DNA of 64,000 bases from Ceriagrion tenellum (Eukaryota; Arthropoda; Insecta; Odonata; Coenagrionidae). How positions within the stretch are numbered: the first letter of the stretch is position 1; each line of letters opens with the position of its first letter. The position numbers and the translations under genes were made by a program. Where the stretch lies: positions 52,123,848 through 52,187,847 of the forward strand of contig OY720639.1 in NCBI GenBank assembly GCA_963169105.1. The letters are read 5' to 3'. Under the pieces are notes generated by a model. That model had not been told where the DNA came from, ran no database searches, and saw nothing but the letters and a program-made list of their open reading frames with translations. Below, piece after piece: positions 12,560-24,639 of this stretch.

Positions 12560-12830
12560 GGATGAAACTTCAGCACAGAAAAAGATGATTCCAAAATTCA
12601 AATCGCGACTTCGTCCATAACGGAGCGTGCCGCGAAATTTTCTTTTCAACAGGGAAGGTCAAGTTTGACTCGCTTCTACAAACAGTAAAATGTTTTGAAA
12701 TGGTGCCTCTACAAAAAACTTGTTCGGACACGATATTTGTCGTGAAATAGAGCCTAGAAAACTTTCTATACGGATTTAGAGGAGTAAGAGGAATGGTGAA
12801 AAACTTTTTTGATAGTTTTTTGTGATCACC
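12560..12830 (+). repeat. Unknown dispersed repeat, copy 2
   Basis: Second copy of the repeat at 11452-11740, about 1.1 kb downstream and in the same orientation. It has the same ordered landmarks, including the long match AAGATGATTCCAAAATTCAA and AAAACTTGTTCGGAC. Confidence 0.7.
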
Positions 12831-12879
12831 CTCATTCTCAGTAACCACATCCTATTCACTGCGTTACTAATGAAACCGG

Positions 12880-13100
12880 GGGTTCACATGGCGAAGCCCT
12901 TTCATCCGCCTCAACTCACTCACTTCAGGATTTATTCTTCTCACCTCCGGAACTTTTCCAGCTCCCTACATTCTACTACCCCTCTCTATTTTCCCAGAAA
13001 CTCCATCGCAGAGCCTTTCCACTTCCTTCGTCTTGATCTTCCCCTCTCCCTTGAGTTTTTCAACTCGCATCACCTTTGCCTGTGTCTTCTTCCCACGGCA
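12880..13100. repeat. Pyrimidine-rich tract
   Basis: C/T-biased + strand. The overlapping short open frames in several phases reflect composition, not coding. Confidence 0.45.
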
Positions 13101-13109
13101 TCTCCTTCC

Positions 13110-14825
13110 AGCAATTTCGGGTGAGCGAGAGGAAAGTGGTGGGGAAAGGAGGCAGGTACATCTTTCAAGCCTCGCTCCCTCTCCGGACTTCAAAAGGAAA
13201 ATTCGAAGACTTTTGGCGAGTTCGATTTGAATGCGTTGATTTACGCCCTTACTCTTCCTTCGGGCAAGTTTCGACCAAAAAAGGCTGGAAGACTAGTTTT
13301 ATGGCCTGTTCCGTTTCTTGTGACCGCCTCGCGGAAAAACCTCGGTTTCTTAGTGACTTCCGATACCGTCCATCTAATCTAATCACTTATGAACCAGACT
13401 TGGAACCACATGGCTACTTTTAATGCCTACTTTCATGGGGAAAACGCTCTCTGTTACGATGCAATCGCTTTGAGGAAATATGAACAAATTTATTAGTATC
13501 CACAAACCCAAATACCAATACTCTGGTACATCGTTTAAGTACAATTAATAAAGTTATACACTTAATTATACAATAACTGGACGTCTGAAATATTAATGCA
13601 TTGTAAATGTCCCTGCTAAGCAGTTGTATTGGTAATTATATAATAAATACAAAAAATTAAAACTAATGCATAGAAATAGTTTAAAGAGCAAGCATTCCGC
13701 ATCTCCCCTTAGCCTGCTCTTTTTATGAAATCGGATAAATGATCACATACATCTTAGATCAAAGCAAATAATCCAGAAAACCTTGTCCTGAGATACTATG
13801 CTACAAAGTAAAGCAAGTTTAAATGCCGCATATTATATGAAAAAAAATAATGCCCTGAGTATTTCAGTCACACTCAAAAACTTTTATTCTATGCTTTGAA
13901 AAAGAATTCTCTGTTACATTGGGAAACGATTCGTAAAAAGTAACTGTTTTCAAAAAGTAAAAACTAGTGATTACAATGAAATACCGAGAAAGCAGATGAA
14001 GAAAGTAGTATGTTCAAGGTAAGCTGCGTCCTCGGCCATCAAATAATGATACATTATTAAAAAGAAAAATATAACGTTGCACACGTTAAAGAAAAGCACT
14101 TTTACAGTTGCTATACATTTATTCTTTGATTGAAAATTTCTTGGAGGCTATTACTGAGTAATTACTTACTGAGAATGAGATAGAAGGTATCCTTCTAAAA
14201 TTTCCTGATTCTACATATTTTAATGAATTATTCCTTTTCTAATAAAATCATAATGCGTCCTTCAAATCACAGGTATCTACCAAGACCCGCCAACTGAGAG
14301 CTCAATTATTTTCTGCCAGTTTTACAAGTCATGTCTTTATTTACGCTCTATTAATATGTATCTTTGCGTTTGATTAATCCTATGGCAGATTAAGAGAAAT
14401 CACCGGATGTGGGACGATTTTTTCAATCGTACAACTTCACTAAAATGCTCAAGAAGTGCATCATACGTACTGACAAAATAGCATAAGACTGAGTGACACA
14501 ATGTACCTCTTTTGACGATTATTTATACACCAAAAATATATAAATGTTTTGCATTAAAAAGTATATAAAATTTCATCAGGTGATTAAAAAACGCACTTAT
14601 TAGTAATAACTGAACTTAACATCGATTAATATGAAAATAAGTCAAATAGGTCGAAACTCGTCAAGTGAAGGTATGCTGCACTTGGTGATAGGTAGCATGC
14701 CTCGTCACCCTGAAAGTGATATACTAATCCTCACCAACTCTTTTTCCAACCCCTACACCACCACTATGTTTACCATCCCACACCCAATCCCACCATTTTA
14801 CGTCCTCACAGTTTCTGATCCATTA
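13110..14825. other. No gene seen
   Basis: AT-rich for most of its length. The 115-codon open frame ending at 13423 shows no recognisable domain. Confidence 0.5.
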
Positions 14826-14829
14826 GGTG

Positions 14830-14900
14830 CTTGATATCTTCGTCGCCTGTGTTGAGGAAACTCAGATGCGCCGTAAATTACCAACCACTGAGCCACGAAA
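14830..14900 (-). repeat. Reverse tRNA-like box A (SINE head fragment)
   Basis: The complement of 14881-14895 reads TGGCTCAGTGGTTGG, a near-perfect polymerase III box A / tRNA D-arm. No good box B follows at the expected distance on the minus strand, so this is a truncated or decayed tRNA-derived element, not a tRNA gene. Confidence 0.4.
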
Positions 14901-15370
14901 GGGAGGATGGGCAGGAGGTGTGAGAGAGAGATCCAAAAGAAGAGCTGGGGGTTGACGACTAAAAGGGTAAAGCGTAAAAGAAGAAAGGGAAGTTGGACGA
15001 AAGGGGGTGGGTGAATGAGAACTGAGTTTGTCCCGGGAGGTTTAGAGAGGGAGTGGAGGGATAGAGAGAGAAAACTGAGGAATGAAAGGAGAAGTGAGAG
15101 AATCGAGAGGAAATGAGATAGAGAGATGGAACAGTTAAAAGGTAAAGTAGAGAAGAGAGGAGAGGAAAGTTTTGCAAGAGTTCACTCGGATACCGGAGGG
15201 GTGATTGGGGCGTAGGTGAGGGGAGAGGGTTAATGTTCGTGAAGGAGGTGGGCTGGAGGAAAAAGTAAAAGTGGAAATGAGAAAAGAAACGCAGGGAGAG
15301 AAGGTGAGTGGGAAAGGTGTTAACGTAGAAGGGCTGGAAACAAAGTTTGGATGAAGGGAAAATGAGCTAA
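14895..15370 (+). repeat. GA-rich (polypurine) island, about 475 bp
   Basis: One of the cleanest purine islands of the window, made of GAGAGAG, GGGAGGG and GAAAGG words with few pyrimidines. No period is conserved. It abuts the reverse tRNA-like fragment at 14830-14900. Confidence 0.65.
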
Positions 15371-15599
15371 AAATTTGACAAGGATTCTACACCAATGAAA
15401 TGATTTTTCACTTCGTAAACTACACACAATTTTCGCCGATCATGATTTCGACACCTATATTGCTATTATCACTAGTGGATTTTAAAACCATGCTCAGCAA
15501 AAATAGGTGGAATTCACAAAGTGATTAATCAAAAATCAAATAGACTAACTACATTCCGCAAAGTAATACCTGAAATACTGACTCCGACCAACATCATCT

Positions 15600-15870
15600 T
15601 ACAGCAAATCAACGGGAAACGGCTGGCAACGATAGATACACTGATTCCCTCTCAGTCCCCATAAGTTAAGCACCATTGGGTTCGGTAAGGGGATTATCCA
15701 ATTCGTCCCAGTGAGAGCGATAAGATCTCAAAACTCAAAGTACGTTAGCACGGAACTGCTCGCTTTTGACCTACCGGGGCTGCAAGGCAGTACATAAACG
15801 TTTTGCCGGTCTTCAGGGAAACCTCTACGGTTAGGCGGGGCAATCTAAGCACATAGGATCTCCTGATTCT
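15600..15870 (+). repeat. 5S rRNA-like SINE fragment
   Basis: GGCTGGCAACGATAGATACA, then TGATTCCCTCTCAGTCCCCA, then TAAGTTAAGCACCATTGGGT and TCGGT follow the order of eukaryotic 5S rRNA. They resemble the GCCAACG..CATACCA start, the GGTTCTCGTCCGATCACCG segment and AAGTTAAGCA.CATCGGGC..GGT, which holds the polymerase III box A of 5S genes. Identity is good over about 15655-15690 and then fades. A non-5S body follows (about 15720-15870). Read as a 5S-headed SINE or a 5S pseudogene. Confidence 0.5.
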
Positions 15871-15899
15871 CAAGACTGTTTCGCCGCGTTTGGCAAACT

Positions 15900-16460
15900 A
15901 CAAACATCATGAGAGATGAGGATTACCGCCTTTAAATTAGCCTATAATAATTCGTAGCTTTCTGCTAAATCCTATGGATCAAACATAAGGAGGGGGTAGA
16001 ACCATACCTTTCAGTAACATGTGCTATGAGAGGTGTTTATGTCGAAGGTGGGCTGAAAGCGAACGTCATTTCAACGAAGTATTATGAAAATATATAATAA
16101 TTCCCGATAATAACGGGAAAATTACGGAGAAGTGGCTGAAATGTATGGCAGTTGGAAGTGAAAGAGGGAGAGAGAAACAGTCATGAAGATTCCAACAGAA
16201 TTTTACATCAGCGTGGCAATAAATAAATGAGGGCATGTGGGAGGGGGATAAACGATGATATTTCATTACACATTAATCATGGAGTAAGTTTGCTTGTTTG
16301 ATGGTGATCTTAGAGACATTAAATGCTTCAATTTGCTACTACTGTGCTGACTTAACTGCAGAACAAGGATATAAAATGGGAAATGGGTAGAAAAACCTAA
16401 AAGGACGAACATAGGTTTCGGATGGGAAGATGAAAATGAGTCCAATTCGAACAGAAAAAC
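15900..16460. other. No gene seen
   Basis: AT-rich sequence without a supported feature, ending at the MITE target site. Confidence 0.5.
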
Positions 16461-16468
16461 ACTATTAA

Positions 16469-16683
16469 CCCTTTGAGTGCCAACCGATTTTCTAGGTACT
16501 ATGCTAAAATTGCCGACGCATTTTTGCTTTAAGCTTCATAAGTAATCTGCATTTAGGTGCCATCTGTGAGCAATCAGTGAAATACCAGCATCTAAGAGTG
16601 ACATTGCAGGAGGGCTAACGCGCTCCTGGCACTTTTCGCGAGAGACAGGAGAAGCGTGATAGCGCTCCCCGGCACTCTAAGGG
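16469..16683. mobile_element. piggyBac-like MITE, 215 bp, with TTAA target duplication
   Basis: The left terminus CCCTTTGAGTGCC (16469-16481) and right terminus GGCACTCTAAGGG (16671-16683) are inverted repeats with one mismatch in 13. Each is flanked outside by TTAA (16465-16468 and 16684-16687). TTAA duplication with CCC...GGG termini is the hallmark of the piggyBac superfamily. The inside has no coding capacity. It includes GC-rich subterminal words near the right end (GCGCTCCTGGCAC, AGCGTGATAGCGCT). It would have been mobilised in trans by a transposase not present here. Confidence 0.8.
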
Positions 16684-16689
16684 TTAAAA

Positions 16690-17265
16690 CACGGATCACC
16701 CAAATTCCGGCCTGGCATGCTCCTAGTCACACCAGCCGGGGTATATATTTCACTGCTATATTTGACGGAAGGTTTGCGTCACACCTCAGACTTAGCTAAG
16801 ACGACAAAATAAATATCTATAGAGGAAACTTTGACGAGGCACTTTGTGAAAAAAATATACTGTCTAATCTAAATCTCGCCCAAAAAAGGCAGAAACTACC
16901 TCTCTTACTATCATTTGATCCCATAGGTGTACCATAAAAATTATTCCTTGACACGAAACGTTCGAAGATCGGTATTGCGCCCAACAAGCTACCCATTATG
17001 GTGAAAATAGTGTTTTCCATAGGATCTTAAGGAATACAAGACAATGCAATGCTGGAAGCGACTAAAATCGACGTCTATTCTGCTCTTGTACCGGTCCCGG
17101 ATACAAAAATGAAGCAGAAGATATTTGATAGTTTTATCAGTCTCAAAACTACGCAATAAGTACCTTTCCTGCGGACATGTATAAATTAGTAATCATGTTT
17201 GACCTAAATGCTTCAACGTCAATTGGGTAGAGCAATACCTTTCAGTCAGTAGCTAGCAACATACA
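16690..17265. other. No gene seen
   Basis: Unremarkable AT-rich sequence. Confidence 0.5.
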
Positions 17266-17274
17266 GCAAAAAAA

Positions 17275-17560
17275 ATAAATATTGGCAAAAGAAATGTAGG
17301 GATGGAATGTGAATGGCAGGAAAAGGAAAACATAAAAGGATTGAAAGCAGCGGAACGAGACGGAGAGAAGACTGGAGGCTTGAAAAGGTTACGACAGAAG
17401 GTAGGGAGGCTGACGAGGGGCCAAGTCTGCAAGAGAAAGTGGATATAAAGGCACAGGGATCGTAAGGGATCGGCAACAGGGTAGAAGGAAACGCAGGGGT
17501 TGAATATGACGTAGGAAGGGGAAAGCGAGAAGGCTCAGAGGTGGGCGCAGAAGACAGCAG
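17275..17560 (+). repeat. GA-rich (polypurine) island
   Basis: Purine-biased + strand. It holds open a 137-codon minus-strand frame whose S/P/L-rich product reflects composition. Confidence 0.55.
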
Positions 17561-17639
17561 CAAAGAGGCGGTTACCAAAAGAGGAGAAGAAAAGAACGCA
17601 CGCCCCGAACATAAGATTGGTTTTATCGCACGGATTAAG

Positions 17640-19130
17640 CCGTCGTTAACACACAACACTCACTGCCGTTTTCAAGTGTACACGAAACTGCTTTGAAACA
17701 GCTCCATTGTAGGGGATGCCTGAGGCCCCCGAGCGTATCGTAAGATGGGTCTTGAAATGCGTAGCCTGTGAATATTTTATGGTCACCATGTTGTGATTCT
17801 CAGTGCGTATCCCTTAAGGCTACGAGCGTGTTGAAACTAAGTGGGTGCATGTCTACGCTCGTGAAACAACATGATTCCAGCATTGGGATACCATTCTGAA
17901 ATCCTCACGCCGATTCGGATGGCAAGTAAAATTTTTAAGCCAGGGGGGAGTGTCAAGAAGAAACAAGCACCCTGTTCAAGTGGAAGCAAAAAGTTATCTT
18001 AATACTTCTTTCAACGTGGGACACAAATTTCAAAACTAGGTTCAAGATAAATAATTTTTGCATTTCAATGACAAGAAAATGATTGAAAGGGATGGCTAAA
18101 AACAATTTTTAGTGGTGGCTAACTCTTGCAGCCACTGAAAATGCAACTTAAGATATCAAATGTGACACAGACGTTATGTCCATATCCAAGGCAAGACGAA
18201 CAACTTCTTGTCACCAAGCCGGGGAGGTTATGGCTCTGCACTGAGGTCAGCCAACACATGCGGATACTGAACTCTATCTAAAGCAGGTTATCATACATTA
18301 GCTGGAAACATGAAAAGTCACGACAAAGCCTCTATAGAAGTCTTTAAAAGAAATCTATTACAAATGTGATGTATTTTCCATTACTTCATAAAACAGACAC
18401 AGTCGATATGTAACGTTCAACTGACTCTAATTGTTCAGAGTAAAATATTTTGAACTTAAGAGTAAAAACAATTTGGGAAGAATATAAATTTTCATAAATT
18501 ATAATCTGATTTCCATTAGTTATATGTTCCAGGAGAAAATTATAAATCCATGAAAGATAATAGCTGATAGAAGAGAATGGGTGTAAGAAGTTCTTAAAGA
18601 AAGTTTGAGATGAAAAAACATGTCAATGGAAAAATGCAGCTTAAAACGCATAGAAAAAGCACATTTTACTCTCACAAGGTCATATATTGAGCGAAACTTT
18701 GTTCAAACACCTTTTATTAATGAAGAACTCTTAATTATATTCCACTTATAATGAAATATGGATAGGCCATATGAATACGATGAGTCGGAAAAAAATACTG
18801 GTAATAATGGTATTTCATAGTGAGGGCTTTAAAGCTGCTGTTTATGACCCTCCAGTATGTCGTTTCAAATCTGCAAGTAGTATTAAGAATTAAAAACTTC
18901 TCCAAAAACTTGTGCAACCATTTCACAATTCTGAAACATCTCCACACCCCTATGCTTTGACTCTGACTACTGCATTCATATTTCAAATGCCAAACAAAGT
19001 CTCGTATCCTAATGAATATTAATTTACTGCTTTTTAAAAGCATTACTGAGAACCCTTGAAAAAAGTAAACCCGCGGACCGCTGGCACGTGCAATGAAAAA
19101 AATGAATGACTTTTAAAGCGATCTGGAATG
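17640..19130. other. No gene seen
   Basis: Mixed AT-rich sequence. A short inverted pair ACGAGCGT/ACGCTCGT occurs around 17823 and 17856 and is not distinctive. No exon or RNA gene was supported. Confidence 0.5.
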
Positions 19131-19134
19131 CGAA

Positions 19135-19330
19135 GGGTGGGAGACATAAAACGAGACGGAACGGACGAATAACCCGAGAAGTATAGGAATGGAAAGGAAG
19201 GAATGAGGTGAAAGAAAGCAGGAGGAAAGTGAAAAAGAGAAAGAAAGAATGCGAGAAGGAAACCAAGGGGTCAAAGGTGGAACACGGATTCGCGATAAAA
19301 GGAGGTTGAAAGAGAAGGGTGGAAAAATAT
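19135..19330 (+). repeat. GA-rich (polypurine) island
   Basis: Purine-biased + strand (GGAAAGGAAGG, GAAAGAAAG words). The minus-strand 148-codon frame crossing it is compositional. Confidence 0.55.
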
Positions 19331-19559
19331 TTAGGGGGCTTTGGGTGTGCCCGCCTGTGATCGTCGCGTCGGGAGGGACATTCATGTGGATGGAACAGAC
19401 TTCACAAGTGGTCCACAACTCTCTGCTTGCGTTAACACGGTGATAGGCGGCTAACTGGAAGAACGAGGTTCCCATCCTTGCACTAGACATTGTGTAGGGC
19501 CATGAGTTGTCTGAAGAGGCTGTATTTAGCGCGAAGTGGTGTAATACTTGGGCACACAT

Positions 19560-21590
19560 TGATCCCTCTTAAGTAGAACACAGTGCGACTCCACTAGCTA
19601 GTTCGACTTTCACGTCGAATTTTCCCATATAAAACTATACGAAATTAATTAATCCCTTGCTGTTACCCAAATACCACCCCTTATTTACATTATAAGTAAA
19701 AGTATTGGTTTATTAATCCAAAATAATAATGTATTCCAATCACACCATTAACTTTCAGGGTAGGCCAAGAAAACTACTGTAGCACAAGTAAGGCTCTTTA
19801 GTACCTGGGACTGTTAAGCACGACTTCCCTTCTAATATGCTTAACATTATTTATTAATTTATACCATTATCCCCCTTACCATTATTTAACAAGCTCTATA
19901 AATTTCCTTTGATTATATTCACTATGTTACCTTTATTCTATGCAATCTTTTTTATCCCACATTCATCCTTCCTTCTCATTACTCTTGAAATCCCCTTCAC
20001 ATACTTTATAGGCCTTCCTGGAACTTTCGGGGTAAATTTTTATATGTTCATTTTTGTTCCAGATTCTCATTTCCATCATTTCCCTACCTATCATTTGTAA
20101 ATGCAATGCTGGAAATTTTCTTTTCCAAGTTCATTCTTACACTTAAATGCAACAAATCATGAGCATTCAATCATCGCTCTTTCTCTTCTTTTAATTTCAG
20201 TAAAATAAGTCGGTACGCCACGCTCATCTCATAAAGTAAATTATTCTCTGCCTTCTTCTTTACAACATAACAATAGCAGCTTAGTGTTCTTTGGCATGGT
20301 CAAGTTATTACTATTACAATAAAAACCACTAAATCACACGATTTCACCACAAAATCAAGTCAAAAAAGAAAATATATCTGCTTTATCATATTCGCTTCTG
20401 CCCACTTGCCTCGCATTTTAAGCATAAATGCTGAATATTTTGCACAAGAATGACAAAACTGTAGGGATATGGCACACAAAACTCAAGTCTTTCTGAATGT
20501 ACTTTTAAAATCGGCTATCTCTCGCAGGTAAATTACATAATCAAGAAAGGAGGTTGTACAGCGGAGAAGGGGACATCATTCTGCACCATTTTACTTAATA
20601 TCGCTTATGGAAATTTCCATTGCAATTAGACGGAGAGTCCGAGATCGTCTGGACGCGCTCGAAAAGAAACATACACCGCATGGATTTACCAAGCAAGCTA
20701 ATTTAATTTTGCGCGTGATTACAAGATTAAATATTTCAAAGACCCCGGGGCTAAAACACACAAACCTATACTTTACAATCCTTATTTTCCCTCCGGTAAA
20801 AAAAAACAAGAAGAATCTGTCTGAACTGGCTAGTTACATCATGGTCTTGAAATAAATTTAAGGTAAAACATTAATGAATTATGATAGAACCACTAGGCGA
20901 AATACTGTACTTACTCATCAGCGCAGGAATATAACTCCCTGAGTTGAGTCATCTGTGATCAATAAACCAAGAGCAGTTAAGGAAGATCCACCGTGACTGG
21001 GTAAATCAAAACGTACACCAAATTTCAACTTTCCCCTTTCATTTCCTTTCAACCAAATGTCCTACTGGTTTTAAAAGTCTAAATTTCGCTCATAGAATGC
21101 TCTGAATATTTGATACCAAAATTAAGGTACAAAAAAAGTCAATTATTCCAAGAAAGTATTTAAAGTGAACAGTTTTTATAGCCCTATTCGACGACTGCGG
21201 CGTCATTTCTATGGAATTACAAAATTATATATATGACAATTTCGAAAGAGTTCCAATGCAAAAAGGAACTTCAAAAATTATACAAGTTTGAATTATGTTG
21301 ATACCAAGGTACCTTTGTTGTAACGAATAACCAGCACGTCATTTCATACATATTACGTAAACGGGACTAATACCGTTTATTGTGCATCGAAGTAATTTTC
21401 AATGAAATTAATAATGTAACATGGAGAGGTTTGAATTCATAACAAATCTGCGATGCATTTGCAAGACATAACCTTTTATTACGAACGAAATCATAAGGAT
21501 AACAACACGATTTTCACTTGCACTATAATTAATATGTGTTAGGTACGTTAGAACATATTTTACACAATATTTAATTCCTAAACATACAAA
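19560..21590. other. No gene seen
   Basis: AT-rich sequence. No protein motif, splice pattern or repeat boundary could be supported. Confidence 0.5.
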
Positions 21591-21744
21591 AGTGAATAAT
21601 GTGGAGTACTGAAACTCTTGTGCCGCCGAAATTGTTTCAACCGCTCAACACACCGCCGTCCGTCGCAATTGTTTGCTTGGTATGAGTAGAAGATTTTCAT
21701 TGGCTCTTCAGATTTTCTATTGCTACCAACCTACAGGAAGCCCA

Positions 21745-21850
21745 CGACCGTCATACGTGCTATGACGGTGCTTTACATGATCTCTCGATGACGCCGACCG
21801 TCGTAGGAGGCCGTGATAGCTATCACCCACCGTCATCGCTCTCACAGTTA
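21745..21850. repeat. Cluster of CCGTC/GACGG motifs with a hairpin and a palindrome
   Basis: ACCGTCATA (21747-21755) and TATGACGGT (21761-21769) form a perfect 9-bp stem with a 5-base loop. About 45 bases on, GTGATAGCTATCAC (21813-21826) is a perfect 14-bp palindrome. Further ACCGTC words occur between and after them. Function is unknown; a decayed foldback element or a binding-site cluster would fit. Confidence 0.55.
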
Positions 21851-22269
21851 CATAATCTGGGGTGAAGCCCGAGAGAACTTCATTAAGGTTTTCTCATGCT
21901 TACGGTGGAATCAAGCGTGGTAAAATTCCTTAAGGCTGTTTTTCTGTTTTTTAATGTGCCTTTTCAATTAGATCTAAGGGATATAGATTGTATTTTACGC
22001 CACATTGTTCAAATACATCGGTAAAAACAACGAACAAGAAGTTCATTCATCTTTCAAACGACGTTTATTTCTTTGAGTGTATCCTATATCATTATCACCA
22101 TAACTCACGAGAAGCTCTTTAAAATAAATATAATCAAATTAACCCTGAAAATCCACGAGTGGAGGTAAAAATCCATGGGTTGGCAGTTCAGTTGCAGAGA
22201 ATACACTTCTAGACCTCCTCTACAGGTAACTTCTGATTAACGCTTTAAGTGAAGTATATCTCACTAACA

Positions 22270-22510
22270 TTTAAGTTGTTCTCTAGAACGTAAGGAATTC
22301 TACAGAAATTGACTCTTTTTATTAGGAACTAGTTCCTTTTCTAAGGTTCTGTACGGTACATGAGAGCATGACTCTATAGAACATATGTTCTGTAGAGTTA
22401 TTTTCTGCAGAGCAAAATAACTCCTAACAAGCTGTTCTGTAGAACTTCAGCAACTTTACGGAAATATGTGACGTTTCCGTTGACCGAGTTCCTTTTCTAA
22501 GGACCTATAC
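22270..22510. repeat. Dense hairpin cluster with repeated GTTCT/AGAAC words
   Basis: The 26-bp near-palindrome CTCTATAGAACATATGTTCT.. (22372-22397, one mismatched pair) overlaps a perfect 10-bp stem GAGTTATTTT/AAAATAACTC (22395-22404 and 22414-22423, 9-base loop). GTTCTGTAGAAC (22434-22445) follows, and GGAACTAGTTCC lies at about 22325. AGTTCCTTTTCTAAGG is also directly repeated at about 22330 and 22489. I do not recognise a known element. Confidence 0.6.
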
Positions 22511-22519
22511 CTTAGACAT

Positions 22520-23395
22520 ATGAAGAAAATGAAAACAAAATCAGGGTTCCAAAATAAAAATACTAGAGCCCTTTGAGTCCTACCTACTGTTATTATAGGC
22601 AAACTTGCAGCACTTTCCCAATAATTATTACAAAATTATTAAGCAACAAAAACTCGTCAAGAATTCGCAGATTTCTCAGTTCCTTTGAGTACTTAGCATT
22701 GCGTATCTTTTTCTTAAAATGCACATGATGGAACCAGCTTTTTCGAATAAACTAGAGCTTTATTTAGTATTGATATTGCAAACGAACTCGGAACTTGAAC
22801 TCGGTTGAAATAAGTATGGCTGGAATTTAACAAATTCAGTTATTTACTCATGTAACTTCCTTCTTCTCAATAATTTTTAGCCAAAGGATTTTCGGGGTCA
22901 ATTATTGAACTTCCCCCGTTGAAAACGGTCGAAAAAGAAGAGACGGTGAAAGAAACACGGGGGCATAAAAAATAAAAGAGAGGAAGAAAGTGCGACACAA
23001 AGCTATCGGTATAATTTTCGAACAAGTCAAAAAAATTTGAGAGATAAATGATATAGGGTGGCATCAAAACTTATTCTTATCACGACTCAAAAAAATCTTC
23101 CAAAGCGCTCAACTCATAACAATTCATTAGTTAAAATTAAGAACAAAAAATCCAAACTCACAGTGTTTACGTAAATACTTGCAGATGAATTTGTGGATTT
23201 TCCTTTCCACATTCCTTTCATTTTATTTTCAAACTATATTCGATTACTGCCTACCACCTATAATTTGGACAATTTTCTCCCTACCAGGTTTGCGTAAGGA
23301 GGCAGCACTACTTTATCTGCCTTAGTACAGAGAAATTTGGAGATAAAAACAATTTACCTCTCCGTACATTAAAGGTAGCCGTTTCCTGACTCTGC
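22520..23395. other. No gene seen
   Basis: AT-rich sequence with no supported feature. Confidence 0.5.
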
Positions 23396-23439
23396 GCACC
23401 GCAAACACGAGCGTTGGCCGTAAAGGAGGAATATAAAAT

Positions 23440-23720
23440 ACTGAAATATTGGAGAAAGAGAGCAAGATGAAGAGAGAAGGGAGGCAAAAATTAGGGGGAA
23501 GGAGAGGAGGAGAGAGAGGCATGAGTGCAGATTAAACGTCGAGAGAGAGAGCAAGAAATGAGGGAATACACCGAACGGGAGGTAGACGGAGAAAGTAGAG
23601 ACGGAAGGGAAGAGGAGGGGAAATAGAAGGGACTAAAGGGGGGGGGGTAGACAACCGAGGACCGTCTGAGCGCTCGGGGGAAGCCGAGAGGGTTGGGGGA
23701 AGCAGAGTGCTGGGAAGAAG
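23440..23720 (+). repeat. GA-rich island with a G homopolymer
   Basis: Strong purine island (AGAGAGAG, GGAGAGGAGG) containing an uninterrupted run of about 11 G near 23638-23648. Overlapping minus-strand frames are compositional. Confidence 0.6.
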
Positions 23721-24409
23721 ATACGCAGGAGATTCCAGTGGGACCACCTCCACAAGAACAAACGGCAGGAGAAGACTCATCGAAATTTAAGAAAGTGTTC
23801 GCTGGTGGAAACAAATAAAACATCAGGTAAAAGGTGAAGGATAAATGTAAATACCTCAGTACCTAGTAATCTAGTAATTTACGATCAACCACTACCAATC
23901 GGCATGGTATGAGTAAAATGGACATATTGGCACACAAATTCCACGCCTCCAACAGCAACAACCCAGTCCGACTACAACGCCACAGAGACGATTACAATTA
24001 ATGCATAATAGACAGAAATGTTTAAATATCGTCGAACAACATTCAACAAACCGCATAGTCAATCCTCAAGAGTATATAATTTAAGGTAAGATGGTCTTTG
24101 TAGGGTGTTACCAGTTTTCCTCATCTACTCGGAAAAAATAGTTGGAATCTTTACATTCCGGCTTCGAAGGTAAAGATTCCAACTAAAACTGTTCTAGTTT
24201 GAAGTTCCTCAATACGATATTAGGTATACCTAATAACCCAGCAAAGCATTAATTTATCTCTAAAGAAAGCATAATATCATTAAGAGGCATGTTTTTGTCA
24301 ATATCTACAAATTATTACATTAAAATATGATTATCATGTAGTAAATAATAGTAAATTTGACGACTAGAAAGTAAATCTGATTTTCACCCCCTTTTTTGAG
24401 GAAGATTGA

Positions 24410-24480
24410 ACTGTGAGGTTACGCGTAACGGCTAGAGTAATTGTCTCAATGAGTCCTGGATCGAGTAGTGATGAATGAAG
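24410..24480 (+). repeat. Possible tRNA-like SINE head
   Basis: GTAACGGCTAGAGTAATTGT resembles a D-arm/box A region and AGTCCTGGATCGAGT a degenerate box B at roughly tRNA spacing. Both boxes carry mismatches, so the call is tentative. Confidence 0.28.
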
Positions 24481-24639
24481 CACCCTTCAACTGCCAAACT
24501 TTTGTCTCGACACGGCGAGGATTTTTGATCTCGGAAGAAGTTCGGGGATCGGAACCATCGGGTGCCAGGGCAGAACCACCAGCCTTCTGAAGACGTAAGA
24601 AGCTCTAGCCTCGAGCTCAAAGGTATAAAAAAGACACTT

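Noticed and set aside
11452..12830. LTR retrotransposon with repeats A1 and A2 as LTRs
   Set aside because: The copies are too diverged, lack TG...CA ends, and the 0.8-kb interior shows no primer-binding site or pol motif.
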